The notes: generated by a model from the sequence alone, not told the origin. 36,881 nt of DNA from Syntrophaceae bacterium (GCA_003141195.1 PLLC01000093.1:18443-55323), one strand, 5' to 3'. Shown: positions 27,124 through 36,881, counted from the stretch's first letter. Made by a program: numbers and translations.

Positions 27124-27680
27124 ATTACTTAATCAAACTGTGCGTGTCGTTCCTCATTACGGCAACCGGTGGTTTCATCGCCAAACAACTGGGACTGGAG
27201 CTGCCGAAAACTGTTACACCTGTGGCCTGGGCCTTGATCGTCGGCGGTGTGGTAATTCTGTTTATCGAGCGTTACGTCGGCCATCGTCAGATCAGAGAAC
27301 AAGACTCATGGAAAGTCGCGGTTGTGGTCGGTCTGGGGCAGATACTCGCTGCCGTGTTTCCGGGCACTTCACGTTCTGCCGCCACCATCTTTGCAGCCAT
27401 GTTGGCCGGCTTGAGTTCACGTGCAGCGGCTACCGAGTTTGCGTTTTTGGTCGGCATCCCCACCATGTTTGCCGCCACGAGCTATGAACTGCTGAAAGTC
27501 ATTAAGAATGGCACGGCCGTGAATGAAGACTGGACCGCGCTCGGCATCGGTTTTATGGTGTCCGCCGCGGCGGCTTTCATTGCGGTCAAGTGGCTGTTGC
27601 GCTACATCCAGACTCACCAGTTCACCGTGTTTGCCTGGTATCGCATCGTGTTTGGTGCGGCGTTATTCTTCCTGGTGTGA
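27124..27680 (+). pseudogene. uppP: 5'-truncated undecaprenyl-diphosphatase (UppP/BacA)
   Basis: ALIVGGVVILFIER and VFPGTSRSAATIFAAMLAGLSSRAAATEFAFLVGIPTM are UppP signatures; the N-terminal third including the first catalytic motif region is missing and the fragment abuts the IS3 end. Confidence 0.8.
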
Positions 27681-27684
27681 TCTT

Positions 27685-30600
27685 ATGGATACCAAAAAGA
27701 TGTCCCCAAGCCGATACCGATTCCCATGGTTTCTGATCTTTGCCGTTGTGATCGGCGTGACAGCCCTGTTTTTCATCGGCCGTTACCGAATTGCCGTCGA
27801 TACGGACATCCTTGCCTCCCTCCCCCAGGGAGATCCCATCATCGCCGATGCCCGTAACGTAATCACGCATCACCCCATCCAGGAACGCATCGTCATCGAC
27901 ATCGGCCATCGGGGCAACAATCCGGAGCGGCTGATTGCGGAGGCGGTTTCACTGGAAAAAAGACTGCAGGACAGCGGCCTCTTCAAAACCGTGGGTTTAA
28001 GCCGGGAGCAACAGCTTTTTCCCGCTTTGATTGCCCATGTGACGGAGAATTTCTCCGTTCTCTTTAACGAAAGTGATCTTCAGGAGAAGATCGGCCCTCT
28101 CATTGTGCCGGAGAAAATCCGGGAGGCCCTGATGAAGGCCCGGGCAGAATTGACAGGACTCGAAGGAATCGGCCAGGCAGACATCATTGCACGGGATCCT
28201 CTGAGTTTCCGTAGCATCATCCTCGAACGGATGGCCCCCCTCGCGCCTTCCGGGAAGGTCGTCTTCTTCCAGGGGCAACTTCTGTCTGCGAACCGGAAGC
28301 ACCTGCTGATCATCGCTGAGCCTGTCACCTCGGGATATGACACAGCCTTCTCCCGAAAAGTCACCGCCCTGATCGCCGATGCAGGCCGCCAACTGGACAA
28401 GAAGTTTGCAGGCTCGGATACCTTAACCCTGACGCCAGTCGGGGCCTACCGCGCCGCCCTGGATAACGAGACAGCGGCCAAGACGGGCACCCACCGGGCC
28501 GTCTTTATCTCCACCATCGCCATCGCCTTTCTGTTGCTGCTGGGATTTCCCCGGCCCTGGATCGGTCTCCTGGCACTCCTCCCAGCCTTCGCGGGGACTA
28601 TGGTCGCCGTCTTCGTCTATTCCCTCTTTCAGAAATCCATCTCTGTTATGGCCATCGGTTTTGGCGGCGCCATCATTTCCTTCACCGTGGATTACGGGAT
28701 TGCCTACCTCCTTTTCCTGGACAGGCCTTATGAAACTCACGGCCTGGAGGCCACGAAGGAAGTCTGGTCCCTGGGGCTCCTGGCCATGCTGACGACAGCG
28801 GTCAGTTTCGCTTTCCTTTTCGTTGCCGGTTTTCCTGCCCTTTCTCAACTTGGCGCCTTTGCCGCCCTCGGCGTCGTTTTTACCTATATCTTTGTCCACG
28901 CCGTGTACCCGTTCCTGTTCCCGAAGGTGCCGCCAGCCAAGCGGGACGGTTTCCTACCGCTTCAAGGCATCGCCGATACGATGACCAAAGGGGGAATGAC
29001 GGCGGCATTTGCCGCGCTCCTTTTCGGCGCCGTGATGCTCTTTTTCGCGAAGCCCGATTTTCACGTAGATCTCCAGGCCATGAACAGCGTGAGCCGGGAG
29101 ACCCTGGCGGCGGAGAAGCTGATCCGTGGCGTGTGGGGAGATGTTTTCAGCCGGATCTTCCTTGCTGTGGAAGGGAAAACCCTGCCGGAACTTCATGCCC
29201 GGGAGGATCGCCTTGCCGGACTGCTGGAGGAGGAGTCGAAGAAGGGAACCGTGACCTCCGCCTTTGTCCCTTCGATGATCTTTCCCGGAGAGGAACGGGC
29301 GAAGGGGAATTTCGCCGCCTGGCAGGCCTTCTGGACGGCGGAGCGCATTGCGGAACTTCGGCGGTCCATGGCCCCGCTGTCGCAGGAGTTGGGCTTTTCA
29401 CCCCAGGCCTTTGACGGCTTCTTCGCCGCCCTGAAAGCGAAGACGTTCCGCGTCCCCGCTATTCCCCCGCCATTCTTTTCTCTTCTGAGCATCGTTAAGA
29501 AGCAGGACGGAAAAGGATGGACGCAATTCGCATCCGTTCAACCTGGACCAGCCTACAATGGGGAAATCTTTTACGAAAAAATGGCGGCAAGCGACTTGGC
29601 CAAGGTCTTTGATCCCGCCCTCTTCGGCGATCGCCTGGGCGGCGTCATCCTGAACGGATTCATCGATGTGGCCATGATCGTCGGCATCATGACCTTTCTC
29701 GTTTCCCTACTATATCTCTTCCACTTGCGTCTGACCCTGATTGCCCTCCTGCCTACGGCCTTTTCCCTCATCTGCACCATCGGGACGCTCCGCCTGTGCG
29801 GGCAGACCCTCGGCATCCCCGTGATTATCGTTTCCGCCGTTGTCATCGGCATGGGAACGGATTATGCCCTCTACCTCGTCCGGGCATACCAGCGTTACAT
29901 GAATGAAGATCACCCCTCCGTAAGGTTGATCCGCCTGTCTATTTTCCTGTCTTTTGCCACGACCTTCATTGGTTTCGGCGTCCTCGCCCTGTCCGGGCAC
30001 ACGCTCCTTAGGAGCGCTGGGCTGGCCCTGGCCCTGGGCATCGGCTATTCCTACCTGGGAACTGTCACCCTGGTACCGCCGCTTTTAAGACATCTTCTTG
30101 TTCCAGTGCCTTTCGGTTATGAACCCCTAACAGCGGGATCGAAAGAGCATGCCCGGCGGACCCGCCGCCACTACCGGAATATGGAAGGCTATCCCCGTCT
30201 GTTCTCCCGCTTAAAGCTGATGCTGGATCCAATGTTTCCCAGACTGGCCGGTTTCGTGCGGGACCCCCGAGTGATCCTTGATGTTGGAACGGGTTTCGGC
30301 ATCCCCGCGGTCTGGCTTCTGGAACTCTTTCCCTGCGCCTGTGTTTACGGCATCGAACCGGACAAGAAGCGCGTCCTGTTTGCCTCTATGGCTATCGGTG
30401 AAAGGGGCGCGGTGACCGTCGGCTCGGCGCCGCATATCCCGGAAGCGCCGCAGAAGGCGGACACCATCACCATGCTCGATATGCTCCATTATCTGAGCGA
30501 TAGGGACCTAGCACTGACCCTGTCAAGGCTTCGTGAGGCAGCCGCCTCGGAATGCAGGCTCATCATCAGGGCGACCATCCCCACAATGACGCAATCTCCT

Positions 30601-30771
30601 TGGACGAAGCGCATCGAACAGCTTCGCCTAAGGATCTTCACGATCCCATACTATTACCGGCAGATTTCGGATATCGAGAAAACCCTGCTGAATGCGGGAT
30701 TCCGGGTAACGAAGATCGAGCCCTCGGCCCCGGGACGGGAGGAACAATGGATCATAGCCGAGGCTGCGTGA
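27685..30771 (+). CDS. RND/MMPL-family exporter fused to C-terminal SAM-dependent methyltransferase domain
   Basis: Start MDTKKMSPSRYRFPWFLIF at 27685; two RND-type TM blocks (VMAIGFGGAIISFTVDYGIAYLLFLDRP; VVIGMGTDYALYLVRAYQRY) followed by VILDVGTGFGIPAVWLLELFPCACVYGIEPD (SAM motif I). Confidence 0.88.
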   Translation: MDTKKMSPSRYRFPWFLIFAVVIGVTALFFIGRYRIAVDTDILASLPQGDPIIADARNVITHHPIQERIVIDIGHRGNNPERLIAEAVSLEKRLQDSGLFKTVGLSREQQLFPALIAHVTENFSVLFNESDLQEKIGPLIVPEKIREALMKARAELTGLEGIGQADIIARDPLSFRSIILERMAPLAPSGKVVFFQGQLLSANRKHLLIIAEPVTSGYDTAFSRKVTALIADAGRQLDKKFAGSDTLTLTPVGAYRAALDNETAAKTGTHRAVFISTIAIAFLLLLGFPRPWIGLLALLPAFAGTMVAVFVYSLFQKSISVMAIGFGGAIISFTVDYGIAYLLFLDRPYETHGLEATKEVWSLGLLAMLTTAVSFAFLFVAGFPALSQLGAFAALGVVFTYIFVHAVYPFLFPKVPPAKRDGFLPLQGIADTMTKGGMTAAFAALLFGAVMLFFAKPDFHVDLQAMNSVSRETLAAEKLIRGVWGDVFSRIFLAVEGKTLPELHAREDRLAGLLEEESKKGTVTSAFVPSMIFPGEERAKGNFAAWQAFWTAERIAELRRSMAPLSQELGFSPQAFDGFFAALKAKTFRVPAIPPPFFSLLSIVKKQDGKGWTQFASVQPGPAYNGEIFYEKMAASDLAKVFDPALFGDRLGGVILNGFIDVAMIVGIMTFLVSLLYLFHLRLTLIALLPTAFSLICTIGTLRLCGQTLGIPVIIVSAVVIGMGTDYALYLVRAYQRYMNEDHPSVRLIRLSIFLSFATTFIGFGVLALSGHTLLRSAGLALALGIGYSYLGTVTLVPPLLRHLLVPVPFGYEPLTAGSKEHARRTRRHYRNMEGYPRLFSRLKLMLDPMFPRLAGFVRDPRVILDVGTGFGIPAVWLLELFPCACVYGIEPDKKRVLFASMAIGERGAVTVGSAPHIPEAPQKADTITMLDMLHYLSDRDLALTLSRLREAAASECRLIIRATIPTMTQSPWTKRIEQLRLRIFTIPYYYRQISDIEKTLLNAGFRVTKIEPSAPGREEQWIIAEAA

Positions 30772-31003
30772 GAGATCGAACGGGTCAAGGCCAAGTCGAT
30801 GTAGTACCGGGAAGAAGTGGGAGTGATCTCCCGATCGAAATGTTGAAGGAACAGGCGCGGGAAAATATCCCTTGACAGGGCTGTCAAAATACAATAATTA
30901 ACCGTCCGTTTCTAATCAATGAACGGAGTAAGATGAAAAGTGCACACAGCCTTCAGTAGATTCGACATTACCCGCATCCCCTTCTATACCTATATGTATT
31001 AAT

Positions 31004-31037
31004 GCCTGCTGTCTGTCCAGAGGACGGGCAAGCAGGC
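31004..31037 (+). other. Strong hairpin upstream of dctP2
   Basis: GCCTGCTGTCTGTCC-AGA-GGACGGGCAAGCAGGC: ~15 bp stem with two G-U pairs and one bulge; no T-run. Confidence 0.45.
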
Positions 31038-31149
31038 CTTCCCCCACAATAACCACCGTCATCCCCACTATTTAAATGTTTGTAATGGAAGCGGTCTTAT
31101 CGACTGAGAAAGCATTGTCTCAGCGAGTAAAAAAATAAGGAGGATAACC

Positions 31150-32172
31150 ATGAGAAAGTTTTGGAGGTCTCTGTTTTTCACCGCTTGCATGTCCTGCATC
31201 GGGTTTACTGTTTTCACCCCTTCGGCATCCGCCCAAACCCCGATCAAGCTGAACTATTCGGTCTTTTTCCCTGCCTCCCATATTCACAGCGTCCTGGCCG
31301 TCGAATGGGGAAAGGAGCTGGAAAAGAGAACCAATGGGCGGGTCAAGGTGGATGTTTTACCGGGCGGCACCCTGACGCCTGCCGACAAATGTTATGACGG
31401 CGTTGAGAAGGGGATCTCCGATCTGGGGATGTCGGTCTTCGCCTATACGAGGGGGAAGTTTCCTCTGACGGAGGTGATCGACCTGCCTTTAGGCATCAGG
31501 AGCGGGTTGGCGGCAACTCGGTTGATCAACGACTACTACCGGACATTCAAACCGAAGGAGTTGGACGGCGTGAAGGTGATGTTTCTCCATGCCCACGGCC
31601 CCGGCCTTCTCCACAGCAAAACGGCCGTCAATAAACTTGAAGACCTCAAAGGGATGAAGGTCCGTTGTACCGGTCTGGCCACAAAAATCGTCACCGCCCT
31701 CGGGGGAACCCCGGTCGCCATGCCCATGGGGGAGACCTATGACGCCCTGAGCAGGGGAGTCGTTGACGCCTCCATGGCGCCGCAGGAATCGCTGAATACC
31801 TGGAATTGGGGAGAGGTGGTGAAGTTTACGACGGAGGATTTCGGCGCCTCGTATTCCACGGGGATGTTCGTCGTCATGAACAAGGAGAGGTGGAACTCCC
31901 TGCCGCCCGATATCCAGAAGACAATCGAGAAACTGAATGAAGAATGGATTGAAAAGTCGGGGAAGGGATGGGATGACATCGATAAGGCCGGAAGAGAAGC
32001 CACGCTCAAATTGGGCAATAAGATCATCTCTCTTTCCAAAGAGGAAAATGAGCGGTGGGCAAAGACGGTCCGCCCGCTTCTGGATGATTACGTGAATAAT
32101 ATGAAATCAAAGGGGCTGCCTGGAGACCAGGTGTTGAAGTTTGCCATGGATCGTTTGAAAAGCCTCCGGTAG
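31150..32172 (+). CDS. dctP: TRAP transporter substrate-binding protein (DctP family)
   Basis: 340 aa with signal peptide; PIKLNYSVFFPASHIHSVLAVEWGKELEKRTNGRVKVDVLPGGTL. Confidence 0.94.
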   Translation: MRKFWRSLFFTACMSCIGFTVFTPSASAQTPIKLNYSVFFPASHIHSVLAVEWGKELEKRTNGRVKVDVLPGGTLTPADKCYDGVEKGISDLGMSVFAYTRGKFPLTEVIDLPLGIRSGLAATRLINDYYRTFKPKELDGVKVMFLHAHGPGLLHSKTAVNKLEDLKGMKVRCTGLATKIVTALGGTPVAMPMGETYDALSRGVVDASMAPQESLNTWNWGEVVKFTTEDFGASYSTGMFVVMNKERWNSLPPDIQKTIEKLNEEWIEKSGKGWDDIDKAGREATLKLGNKIISLSKEENERWAKTVRPLLDDYVNNMKSKGLPGDQVLKFAMDRLKSLR

Positions 32173-32219
32173 GAGATCAACAGATGGGGTGTCGGCATGG
32201 GCGCCAAAAGGAGAAATCC

Positions 32220-32705
32220 ATGAACGGATTTGAAAAAACAGTGACGGAGATAAGCAGATTCCTCAATGGCATCGCCGGGATCAGTTTGATCTTTCTCATG
32301 TCGCTGACGATCGTCGATGTGATTTTGCGGGGCTTCAACAAACCCCTCGTGGGAACCTATGAACTGGTCGCCTTGGCGGGGGCGGTGGTGATCGGATTTT
32401 CGATGCCGCAGACCGCGACATTGAGGGGCCATATTTATGTCGATTTCCTTATCGCCAAATTCTCCCGCAAGGTGAGAAACCTCTTCAATATCGCCACACG
32501 ATTGCTGGTCCTCCTCCTTCTGCTCTTCATCGGATGGAACCTGTTCAAGTATGGCTGGGATCTCCAGAGATCGGGTGAGGTTTCCCTCACTCTCCAGATG
32601 CCTTTCTACCCCGTGGCGTACGGGGTCGGGATCTGCTGTTTTGTCCAGTGTCTGGTCATGGTCTGCGACATCATCAAGATCCATGGAGGGACGTTCGATG
32701 AGTGA
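32220..32705 (+). CDS. dctQ: TRAP transporter small permease (DctQ)
   Basis: MNGFEKTVTEISRFLNGIAGISLIFLMSLTIVDVILRGFNKPLVGTYELVAL. Confidence 0.93.
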   Translation: MNGFEKTVTEISRFLNGIAGISLIFLMSLTIVDVILRGFNKPLVGTYELVALAGAVVIGFSMPQTATLRGHIYVDFLIAKFSRKVRNLFNIATRLLVLLLLLFIGWNLFKYGWDLQRSGEVSLTLQMPFYPVAYGVGICCFVQCLVMVCDIIKIHGGTFDE

Positions 32706-33999
32706 GGTAATGGTTGGACTTCTGGGCATGGCGTCGCTCCTGCTCTTCTTCCTGACCGGGATCGAACTCGGTTTCGCCATGGCGCTGGTCGGTGTCATCG
32801 GATTCGGCATCATCGTCTCCCCGCATGCCGCCATGAATCTGTTGGCCAAGGATGTCTTCGACGTTTTTGCCTCCTACGGCTTTACCGTAATCCCGCTTTT
32901 TATCCTGATGGGTCAGATCGCCTTCAACGCGGGTATTGCCAAGAGATTGTACAACGCCTCCTATAAATTCGTCGGCCATATTCCCGGGGGAATGGCGATG
33001 GCCACGGTGGTGGGGGCCACGGCATTCAAGGCGATCTGCGGATCGTCGCCGGCCACGGCCGCCACGTTCGCCAGCATCGCCGTCCCCGAGATGGACCGGT
33101 ATCACTACGACAAAAAACTCTCCACGGGAATCGTGGCATCGGTCGGAACGTTGGGGATTCTGATGCCCCCGAGCGTCACCCTGGTTGTATTCGGAATGAT
33201 CACCGGGCTGTCGATCGGCAAGCTGTTCTTGGCCGGACTCATTCCCGGGCTGATCATTGCATCCTTTTTCATTGTGACCATCTACGGATGGTGCAAGATC
33301 AACCCCCGCCTGGGTCCGAAGGGGGAACGATCGACCTGGCGGGAGAGGATCGCCTCCCTTCCGGAGATCGGATTGGTCTTGCTGATTTTCCTGATGATGA
33401 TCGTGGGGTTGATGAAGGGACTCTTTACCCCGACCGAAGCGGGAAGCGTCGGAACCGGACTGGTTCTGCTCTTGTCCTTCGCCAGAAGGGACCTCGATTT
33501 CAAAGGATTCATCAAGTCGGTCGCCGAATCTCTAAAAACGGCCTGCATGGTCTTGATGCTAATCGCCGGGTCCACCATCCTGGGCCATTTCCTGGCAGTG
33601 ACGAAAATTCCGATGATTGCAGCCGATTGGGTTGCGGGGCTTCATCTCAACAGATACCTCATCATCGTGATCATCGGTTTGATCTACCAGACCGGCGGAT
33701 CCTTCATTGACGATCTGGCCTTCATGATCCTTGCCACCCCCATTTTCTTTCCGGTTATCATAAAGCTTGGGCTCGACCCCATCTGGTTCGGCATCATCAT
33801 CGCGATCACGGTGATGATCGGGGTCGTTATCCCCCCTGTGGCCATGAATGTATTCGTTGTCAAGAACATCACCAAGGTGCCGTTCAACGTCATCTATAAA
33901 GGGGTGTATCCCTTCTTGATCAGTCTTGTGGTGTGCGCCGCGCTGCTGTTCGTTTTTCCCCAGCTTGCCACGTTCCTGCCGAATCTTCTGATGAAGTAG
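32698..33999 (+). CDS. dctM: TRAP transporter large permease (DctM)
   Basis: Start MSEVMVGLLGMASLLLFFLTGIELGFAMALVG overlapping the dctQ stop; GSSPATAATFASIAVPEMDRYHYDKKLSTGIVASVGTLGILMPPSV. Confidence 0.95.
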   Translation: MSEVMVGLLGMASLLLFFLTGIELGFAMALVGVIGFGIIVSPHAAMNLLAKDVFDVFASYGFTVIPLFILMGQIAFNAGIAKRLYNASYKFVGHIPGGMAMATVVGATAFKAICGSSPATAATFASIAVPEMDRYHYDKKLSTGIVASVGTLGILMPPSVTLVVFGMITGLSIGKLFLAGLIPGLIIASFFIVTIYGWCKINPRLGPKGERSTWRERIASLPEIGLVLLIFLMMIVGLMKGLFTPTEAGSVGTGLVLLLSFARRDLDFKGFIKSVAESLKTACMVLMLIAGSTILGHFLAVTKIPMIAADWVAGLHLNRYLIIVIIGLIYQTGGSFIDDLAFMILATPIFFPVIIKLGLDPIWFGIIIAITVMIGVVIPPVAMNVFVVKNITKVPFNVIYKGVYPFLISLVVCAALLFVFPQLATFLPNLLMK

Positions 34000-34100
34000 A
34001 GGTGATATTCTACTGTATACACAGCAGCATAATATGATGGAATAAGAACGTATCTTTTTAAAAATGTCTACATTTGAAATTCAAGAAAAGGAGAATTAAA

Positions 34101-34433
34101 ATGTTATTTTGGAAACGAAAGGCCACCGAGGAAGGAGAAATAAAGTTGCCAAGGCCCTCAGACATACCTGGCATGGCAGGGAGGCATATGGTGACTGAAA
34201 TGAAGAAGGACCCGGATTGGGTATGGAAACTTAAAGGTGTGGTCCGGCCGGCGGACAAAAAGAAGGCATTCTATTGTCGCGTTTTTGATGAGACCCAGAC
34301 AAAAAAAGCGAATGTCAAAGTGGAAAACTGGACCTCGCTGGATGGACATCCGGAATTGATACTGTGGGAAGGCTACTTCGACAATGAAACATACACCGCC
34401 CGCACGGAGAAATTTGTTAAATCTGCAGAATAA
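34101..34433 (+). CDS. Small protein of unknown function (paralog of 20399..20716)
   Basis: MLFWKRKATEEGEIKLPRPSDIPGMAGRHMVTEMKKDPDWVWKLKGVVRP...; shares conserved blocks with 20399..20716; SD AAAGGAG upstream. Confidence 0.75.
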   Translation: MLFWKRKATEEGEIKLPRPSDIPGMAGRHMVTEMKKDPDWVWKLKGVVRPADKKKAFYCRVFDETQTKKANVKVENWTSLDGHPELILWEGYFDNETYTARTEKFVKSAE

Positions 34434-34716
34434 TCCCTATTTCCAAGGGGGATTGTGTCCCCTGATCGAAAGAAAGATAAAGGCTAAACGATCATCGAAA
34501 TAGAGCCGGGAACATCGCCAATCCAAGGAATCGAGGGTATCCGCTTGCAGATACCTCTCCAGCATTCGGCATATACATGGTAAGGGCATCACTATTCCGA
34601 CAACGATCCCTGAACCTTCGTTCTCACCTAGAAGCGGGGCTGATAATAAAAACCCTCCCCGGAACCTGCGTCGAAAATCGAACAACTATCGGGATCAAAC
34701 ATGCATTATAAAGCTG

Positions 34717-34923
34717 TTACTTTTCTTTGGCAACCTTCTTGCCCTTGCGGTGTTCTAAAATCTGTCCCTCAGCGAAGAGAAACACAACGCCGAAAAGACA
34801 AACAATGCTGCCGAGCAGCGCACAGATAATTTGGACGAATGTCGGTGGCTCATAAACACTTATAAGACATAATGCCGTAATTGCAATAACTATCGTAAGG
34901 AACCCACCTAGTTTTTCTAACAT
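34717..34923 (-). CDS. Small two-TM membrane protein
   Basis: MLEKLGGFLTIVIAITALCLISVYEPPTFVQIICALLGSIVCLFGVVFLFAEGQILEHRKGKKVAKEK; GGGAGG SD upstream. Confidence 0.6.
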   Translation of the reverse strand: MLEKLGGFLTIVIAITALCLISVYEPPTFVQIICALLGSIVCLFGVVFLFAEGQILEHRKGKKVAKEK

Positions 34924-35486
34924 ATTTAACCTCCCTGGAAACATGATTCAGAAATTGGGGTGATCTACTCCGATTGATGCGCGCGGAGCTCCAGACAAAA
35001 AAGTGGTCCTAGGACCAGGAGGGAGGTGACCTATAACCGTAGGGTAAAAGATGTAAAAATTGATTTTAATCGCTACATTCCACTGAACGAAGGGCGTTGT
35101 GAGTATCTGTTCTATATCGAATGGCTGGGTACTTGTTAAACCGGTTGAGACGTTATTATCCAGACTGCTGTATGGGCAGGAGAGGAGGTGGTGGAGTTGA
35201 CAAGCGATTAAACAGTCATTTTAGCCATGAAAAGCGCTGTAACCCTTAACTGATCAGGATTTGAGGAGCATTGATCGGAATTTAGTTCCGGCTTTGGCAA
35301 CTCAGAATTTTTGGGGTCGGATTGCGACGGCTTTTGTTGAAAATAGTTCCTGTTTTTGTGGCCTTTTGGTCACTTTTGAACATTCACACATCTGATGTAT
35401 CATACCGTAATTGCAATGAATCGCCTGAGATCACGACACTTTAGAATTTGTATGCCTTTCACTTTCCGATTCCGGCCGGGGCGCTT

Positions 35487-36839
35487 CTACGCCGAGAGGA
35501 GCAGGCCGATATCGGGGATTTCCTCGAGATGGAGAACCCGCTCTATGAGGATCTCCGCCCGGGACGGCGGAATCACCCCCGCGACCAAAGACTTGAATTT
35601 TCCGATGACCTCCTCCTTGGAAAGGGGGTTCTCCGGATCACCCTTGGGGTATTCATTCGCTGCGGCAAGCTGCCGCCCGTCCTTCAGGACAATCTGCACG
35701 CGCGCCGGCCATTTTCGCGGGTAAGCCCCGGTCAGTTCGGGGTCGCTCTGGATCCGGATCTTCTGCATGAGGGAACGAATGTCGGCGTCCCGGAGCCGGG
35801 CATCCGTGAAATCGCCAAGCTGAACCTGACCATACCGGAGGGCCGTCGCGACACAGAAGGGGAGGCAGAATTTCGCCAGGTAGGGGGTCTTGGGTTCCAC
35901 ATGGCCCAGAAGATCGAGGGCGGCCTGATACAAGGAAACATGAACCTCTTCCACGTCATCCGGCAGGAACGTCTTCCCGCCGGTCGCAAGGAGGATGGCA
36001 TCAAGCATGGAGTGGGTATGTCCACAGGAGGCATGGTATTTCAGGGAGTTGCGGTCCCCGTGGAAGACCTCCCCCAGACCGTCGCAGCATTTTTTCTCGT
36101 CGAAGTCCCGGGAGGTGGCGCGGAAGAACCCCTTCTCCCCTTCCAGGATGCGCCTCGCCCCGGTAAAACCTTCTTTCGCGAGGAGGGCCGCAAGCAGGCC
36201 GTTGAGGGCCGCCTTCCCCGGGTGAAGCTGTTTGCTCATGGCGCTTTCCACGAGGAATTCCCAGAGCCCGGCTGCCTGGGTCCCCGCGGAGCCCAGGGCC
36301 CAGGCGAGTTGATCCTCGTTCAGGCCCAGGAGTTTGGCCGCCCCGGCGGCGGCGCCGAAAACGCCGCACGTACTCGTCGTGTGCCAGTAATGGTAATGAC
36401 TGGGGCCGACGGCGAGGGCGATACGGATCCCAACCTCATAGCCGGCGGAGATGGCGACGATGAGGTCCCTGCCTGAGGCGTGCTGCCGTTCCGCCATGGC
36501 GAAGGCGGCCGGCAAAACCACACAGGCCGGATGGAGGATCGATTCACGATGAAGATCATCCATCTCCACGACATGGGAGGACGCCCCGTTGACGAGGGCG
36601 GCGAACAGGCAATTGCTCCGGGATCCGTCGGAAATCACCGTGGCCTCCTCCGTTCCCCCGAGGCCGCGGATCACGTCCCGCATCATCCGGACCGGAGGGA
36701 GGTTCCCTCCGGCATAGGCAGAGCCAAGCCAGTCCAGGAAAAAGACCTTCATCCGGGAAACATGATCCCGGCTGAGGTCGGGGAACGTAAGGCCGCATAC
36801 GTAGCGGGCCAAGCGGTCGGCAAGAATTTCGGCGGACAT
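35487..36839 (-). CDS. MmgE/PrpD family protein
   Basis: MSAEILADRLARYVCGLTFPDLSRDHVSRMKVFFLDWLGSAYAG..., NGASSHVVEMDDLHRESILHPACVVLPAAFA, KYHASCGHTHSMLDA; AGGAGGAACC SD. Confidence 0.92.
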   Translation of the reverse strand: MSAEILADRLARYVCGLTFPDLSRDHVSRMKVFFLDWLGSAYAGGNLPPVRMMRDVIRGLGGTEEATVISDGSRSNCLFAALVNGASSHVVEMDDLHRESILHPACVVLPAAFAMAERQHASGRDLIVAISAGYEVGIRIALAVGPSHYHYWHTTSTCGVFGAAAGAAKLLGLNEDQLAWALGSAGTQAAGLWEFLVESAMSKQLHPGKAALNGLLAALLAKEGFTGARRILEGEKGFFRATSRDFDEKKCCDGLGEVFHGDRNSLKYHASCGHTHSMLDAILLATGGKTFLPDDVEEVHVSLYQAALDLLGHVEPKTPYLAKFCLPFCVATALRYGQVQLGDFTDARLRDADIRSLMQKIRIQSDPELTGAYPRKWPARVQIVLKDGRQLAAANEYPKGDPENPLSKEEVIGKFKSLVAGVIPPSRAEILIERVLHLEEIPDIGLLLSA

Positions 36840-36881
36840 GGGTTCCTCCTTAGGTCTATTTTGCAGGCTGTTCAAAAATGC

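Noticed and set aside
30872-30887. TTGACAGGGCTGTCAA palindrome after the RND-MT gene
   Set aside because: Could be a weak terminator or a -35-like element; no T-run or convincing -10, so not called.
35004-35017. Perfect 14-bp palindrome TGGTCCTAGGACCA
   Set aside because: Isolated short palindrome with no adjacent gene start or second copy; cannot assign a role.
35027-35140. Short open frame VTYNRRVKDVKIDFNRYIPLNEGRCEYLFYIEWLGTC with SD-like upstream sequence
   Set aside because: Possibly a gene remnant but too short for family assignment.
1-36881. CRISPR arrays, tRNA and rRNA genes
   Set aside because: No regularly spaced direct repeats and no recognisable tRNA or rRNA sequences were seen by eye on either strand.

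Overview
The window looks like chromosomal sequence from an anaerobic deltaproteobacterium; Syntrophales-like is an inference from gene content. Main blocks: (1) a nitrogen-assimilation block on the minus strand with two ammonium transporters (one running off the left edge), a PII protein, two sigma-54-type promoter matches and a PEP/pyruvate-binding protein with an unusual N-terminus; (2) an E1-like/MoaD-like pair; (3) a ~9.3 kb minus-strand C4-dicarboxylate operon: malic enzyme, two-subunit class I fumarase, fumarate reductase/succinate dehydrogenase A-C-D-B, and a DctPQM TRAP transporter, ending in a strong terminator; (4) an HTH + DapA-like gene; (5) an accessory stretch (~19.4-27.7 kb) with a lipoprotein, a small unknown protein that has a paralog 13.7 kb away, REP-like hairpins, an orphan sensor-like protein, a c-di-AMP (ydaO-type) riboswitch upstream of a Kup potassium transporter, a MITE-like element, an HU gene, IS3-family remnants and a 5'-truncated uppP; (6) an RND/MMPL exporter fused to a methyltransferase; (7) a second DctPQM TRAP operon; (8) an MmgE/PrpD gene. 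The most notable item is absent from the supplied ORF track: a 74-residue SelW/Rdx-type selenoprotein with an in-frame UGA at the CxxU position (25404..25628, minus), 9 nt downstream of the HU gene.
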